NCBI GenBank assembly: GCA_021158375.1
Contig: JAGGUS010000276.1
Coordinates: forward strand, 1-5,672
Direction of reading: 5' to 3'
Length of the DNA stretch: 5,672 nucleotides
Source of the DNA: Thermoprotei archaeon
Lineage (GTDB): Archaea > Thermoproteota > Thermoprotei > QMSL01 > B3-G16
Positions 5,350-5,672 of this stretch are shown here, in pieces; the stretch's first letter is position 1; the number at the start of each line of letters is the position of its first letter. The position numbers were made by a program, and so were the translations under genes. Below the pieces are notes generated by a model. It did not search any database. It was not told where the DNA came from and saw nothing but the letters and a program-made list of their open reading frames with translations.

Positions 5350-5672
5350 CTATCCACCTTCCACCTCAGATTTAGAAGCTTTCTGCTTCTTAGACCATCT
5401 TCTTATTACTAAGAAAATTATTATGAAGTACGCTATTAGTGGTATTATTATGTATTTTGTCCCTACTATTGTGCTTTCTGTTTTGTATGCAGCTCTTGCG
5501 TAATTATATGCCTCGTCAACATAGTTCATTGCAACATCAACATCACCCATACAGATAGCATGTAGTACTTTCGATGCTAACTCTTCTGCTTTTGTAATTA
5601 GTTGTTTTGCTTTTGCACTCTTTGCTACGGCTTTCACCTTATTTATATAGTCGTAGACCGAGGTTTGCTTCT
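5350..5672 (-). CDS. C-terminal part of a second membrane-anchored surface protein (5' partial, paralogue of its neighbour)
   Basis: About 107 codons are visible, ending at TAG 5350-5352, and the frame stays open to the window edge. The protein reads as a helical region (VYDYINKVK; then ITKAEELASKVLHAICMGDVDVAMNYV), one membrane helix (YIIIPLIAYFIIIFLVI) and a basic tail (RRWSKKQK). A GTG at 5635-5637 could open a 95-residue product, but three things argue against it: no ribosome site precedes it, the reading frame continues upstream with similar helical sequence, and the basic tail predicts the N-terminus outside the cell, which needs a signal peptide further upstream. From A-x-x-x-GD to the end of the membrane helix it aligns with the downstream protein without gaps over 53 residues, with about 15 identities (A, GD-x-D, E, Y-I-x-IP-x-I). 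Function is unknown; the missing part is predicted to be an ectodomain. Confidence 0.7.
   Translation of the reverse strand, partial: KQTSVYDYINKVKAVAKSAKAKQLITKAEELASKVLHAICMGDVDVAMNYVDEAYNYARAAYKTESTIVGTKYIIIPLIAYFIIIFLVIRRWSKKQKASKSEVEGG
5354..5358 (-). promoter_or_regulatory. Ribosome-binding site GGTGG inside the end of the upstream gene
   Basis: On the minus strand, AAGGTGGATAG precedes ATGATG. The GGTGG core matches part of the archaeal anti-Shine-Dalgarno complement (GGAGGTGATC). It ends 4 bases before the first ATG and 7 before the second, so the spacing slightly favours the second. The upstream TAG directly touches the first ATG, which suggests coupled translation of the two surface-protein genes. 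Confidence 0.55.

Noticed and set aside
5640..5650. TATA-like TATATAAAT just before the GTG at 5637 on the minus strand
   Set aside because: It sits only a few bases from the GTG, too close to serve it as a TATA box. It also falls within an open frame that continues upstream, so it is more likely coding sequence.
1..5672. CRISPR repeats, tRNA genes, insertion sequences or other mobile elements
   Set aside because: No spaced repeated units, cloverleaf-like segments, terminal inverted repeats or transposase/integrase motifs were seen on either strand.

Overview
The window looks like chromosomal DNA from a thermophilic archaeon, most likely of the Crenarchaeota/Thermoproteota. The reasons are AT-rich sequence with heavy use of AGA/AGG for arginine and ATA for isoleucine, very tight gene spacing, weak or absent Shine-Dalgarno sites with TATA-like boxes close to starts, and an archaeal-type HTH/zinc-ribbon regulator. 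Assignment below phylum level is not possible from the sequence. No RNA genes, insertion sequences or CRISPR repeats were found, and no gap between genes exceeds about 105 bases.

Left part (1-1171, plus strand): the last 30 codons of a probable GNAT N-acetyltransferase are followed after 4 bases by a PIG-L/LmbE-type zinc deacetylase. After a further 44 bases comes a small winged-helix regulator with a C-terminal zinc ribbon (COG3357 type). The acetyltransferase and deacetylase are almost certainly co-transcribed. The regulator may belong to the same unit or may have its own promoter.

Middle (1185-4103, minus strand): a 972-residue family 3 glycoside hydrolase converges on the regulator gene with only 13 bases between the stop codons. 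Its layout is an EF-hand-like loop, a catalytic barrel, an alpha/beta sandwich split by a PA14 domain, an Fn3-like domain and an additional C-terminal beta-sandwich resembling CARDB. It has no signal peptide, so it probably acts in the cytoplasm on imported oligosaccharides or glycosides.

Right part (4207-5672, minus strand): two surface-protein genes abut (TAG directly followed by ATG). The downstream one is complete: signal peptide, beta-rich ectodomain with four N-glycosylation sequons, helical stalk, one membrane helix and a basic tail. The upstream one is cut by the window edge. Its visible part aligns without gaps to the helix-plus-membrane end of its neighbour, so the two are probably diverged tandem paralogues. 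They lie just upstream of the glycosidase on the same strand. A role in carbohydrate capture or cell-surface structure is conceivable but not shown by the sequence. This pair is the least explained part of the window.
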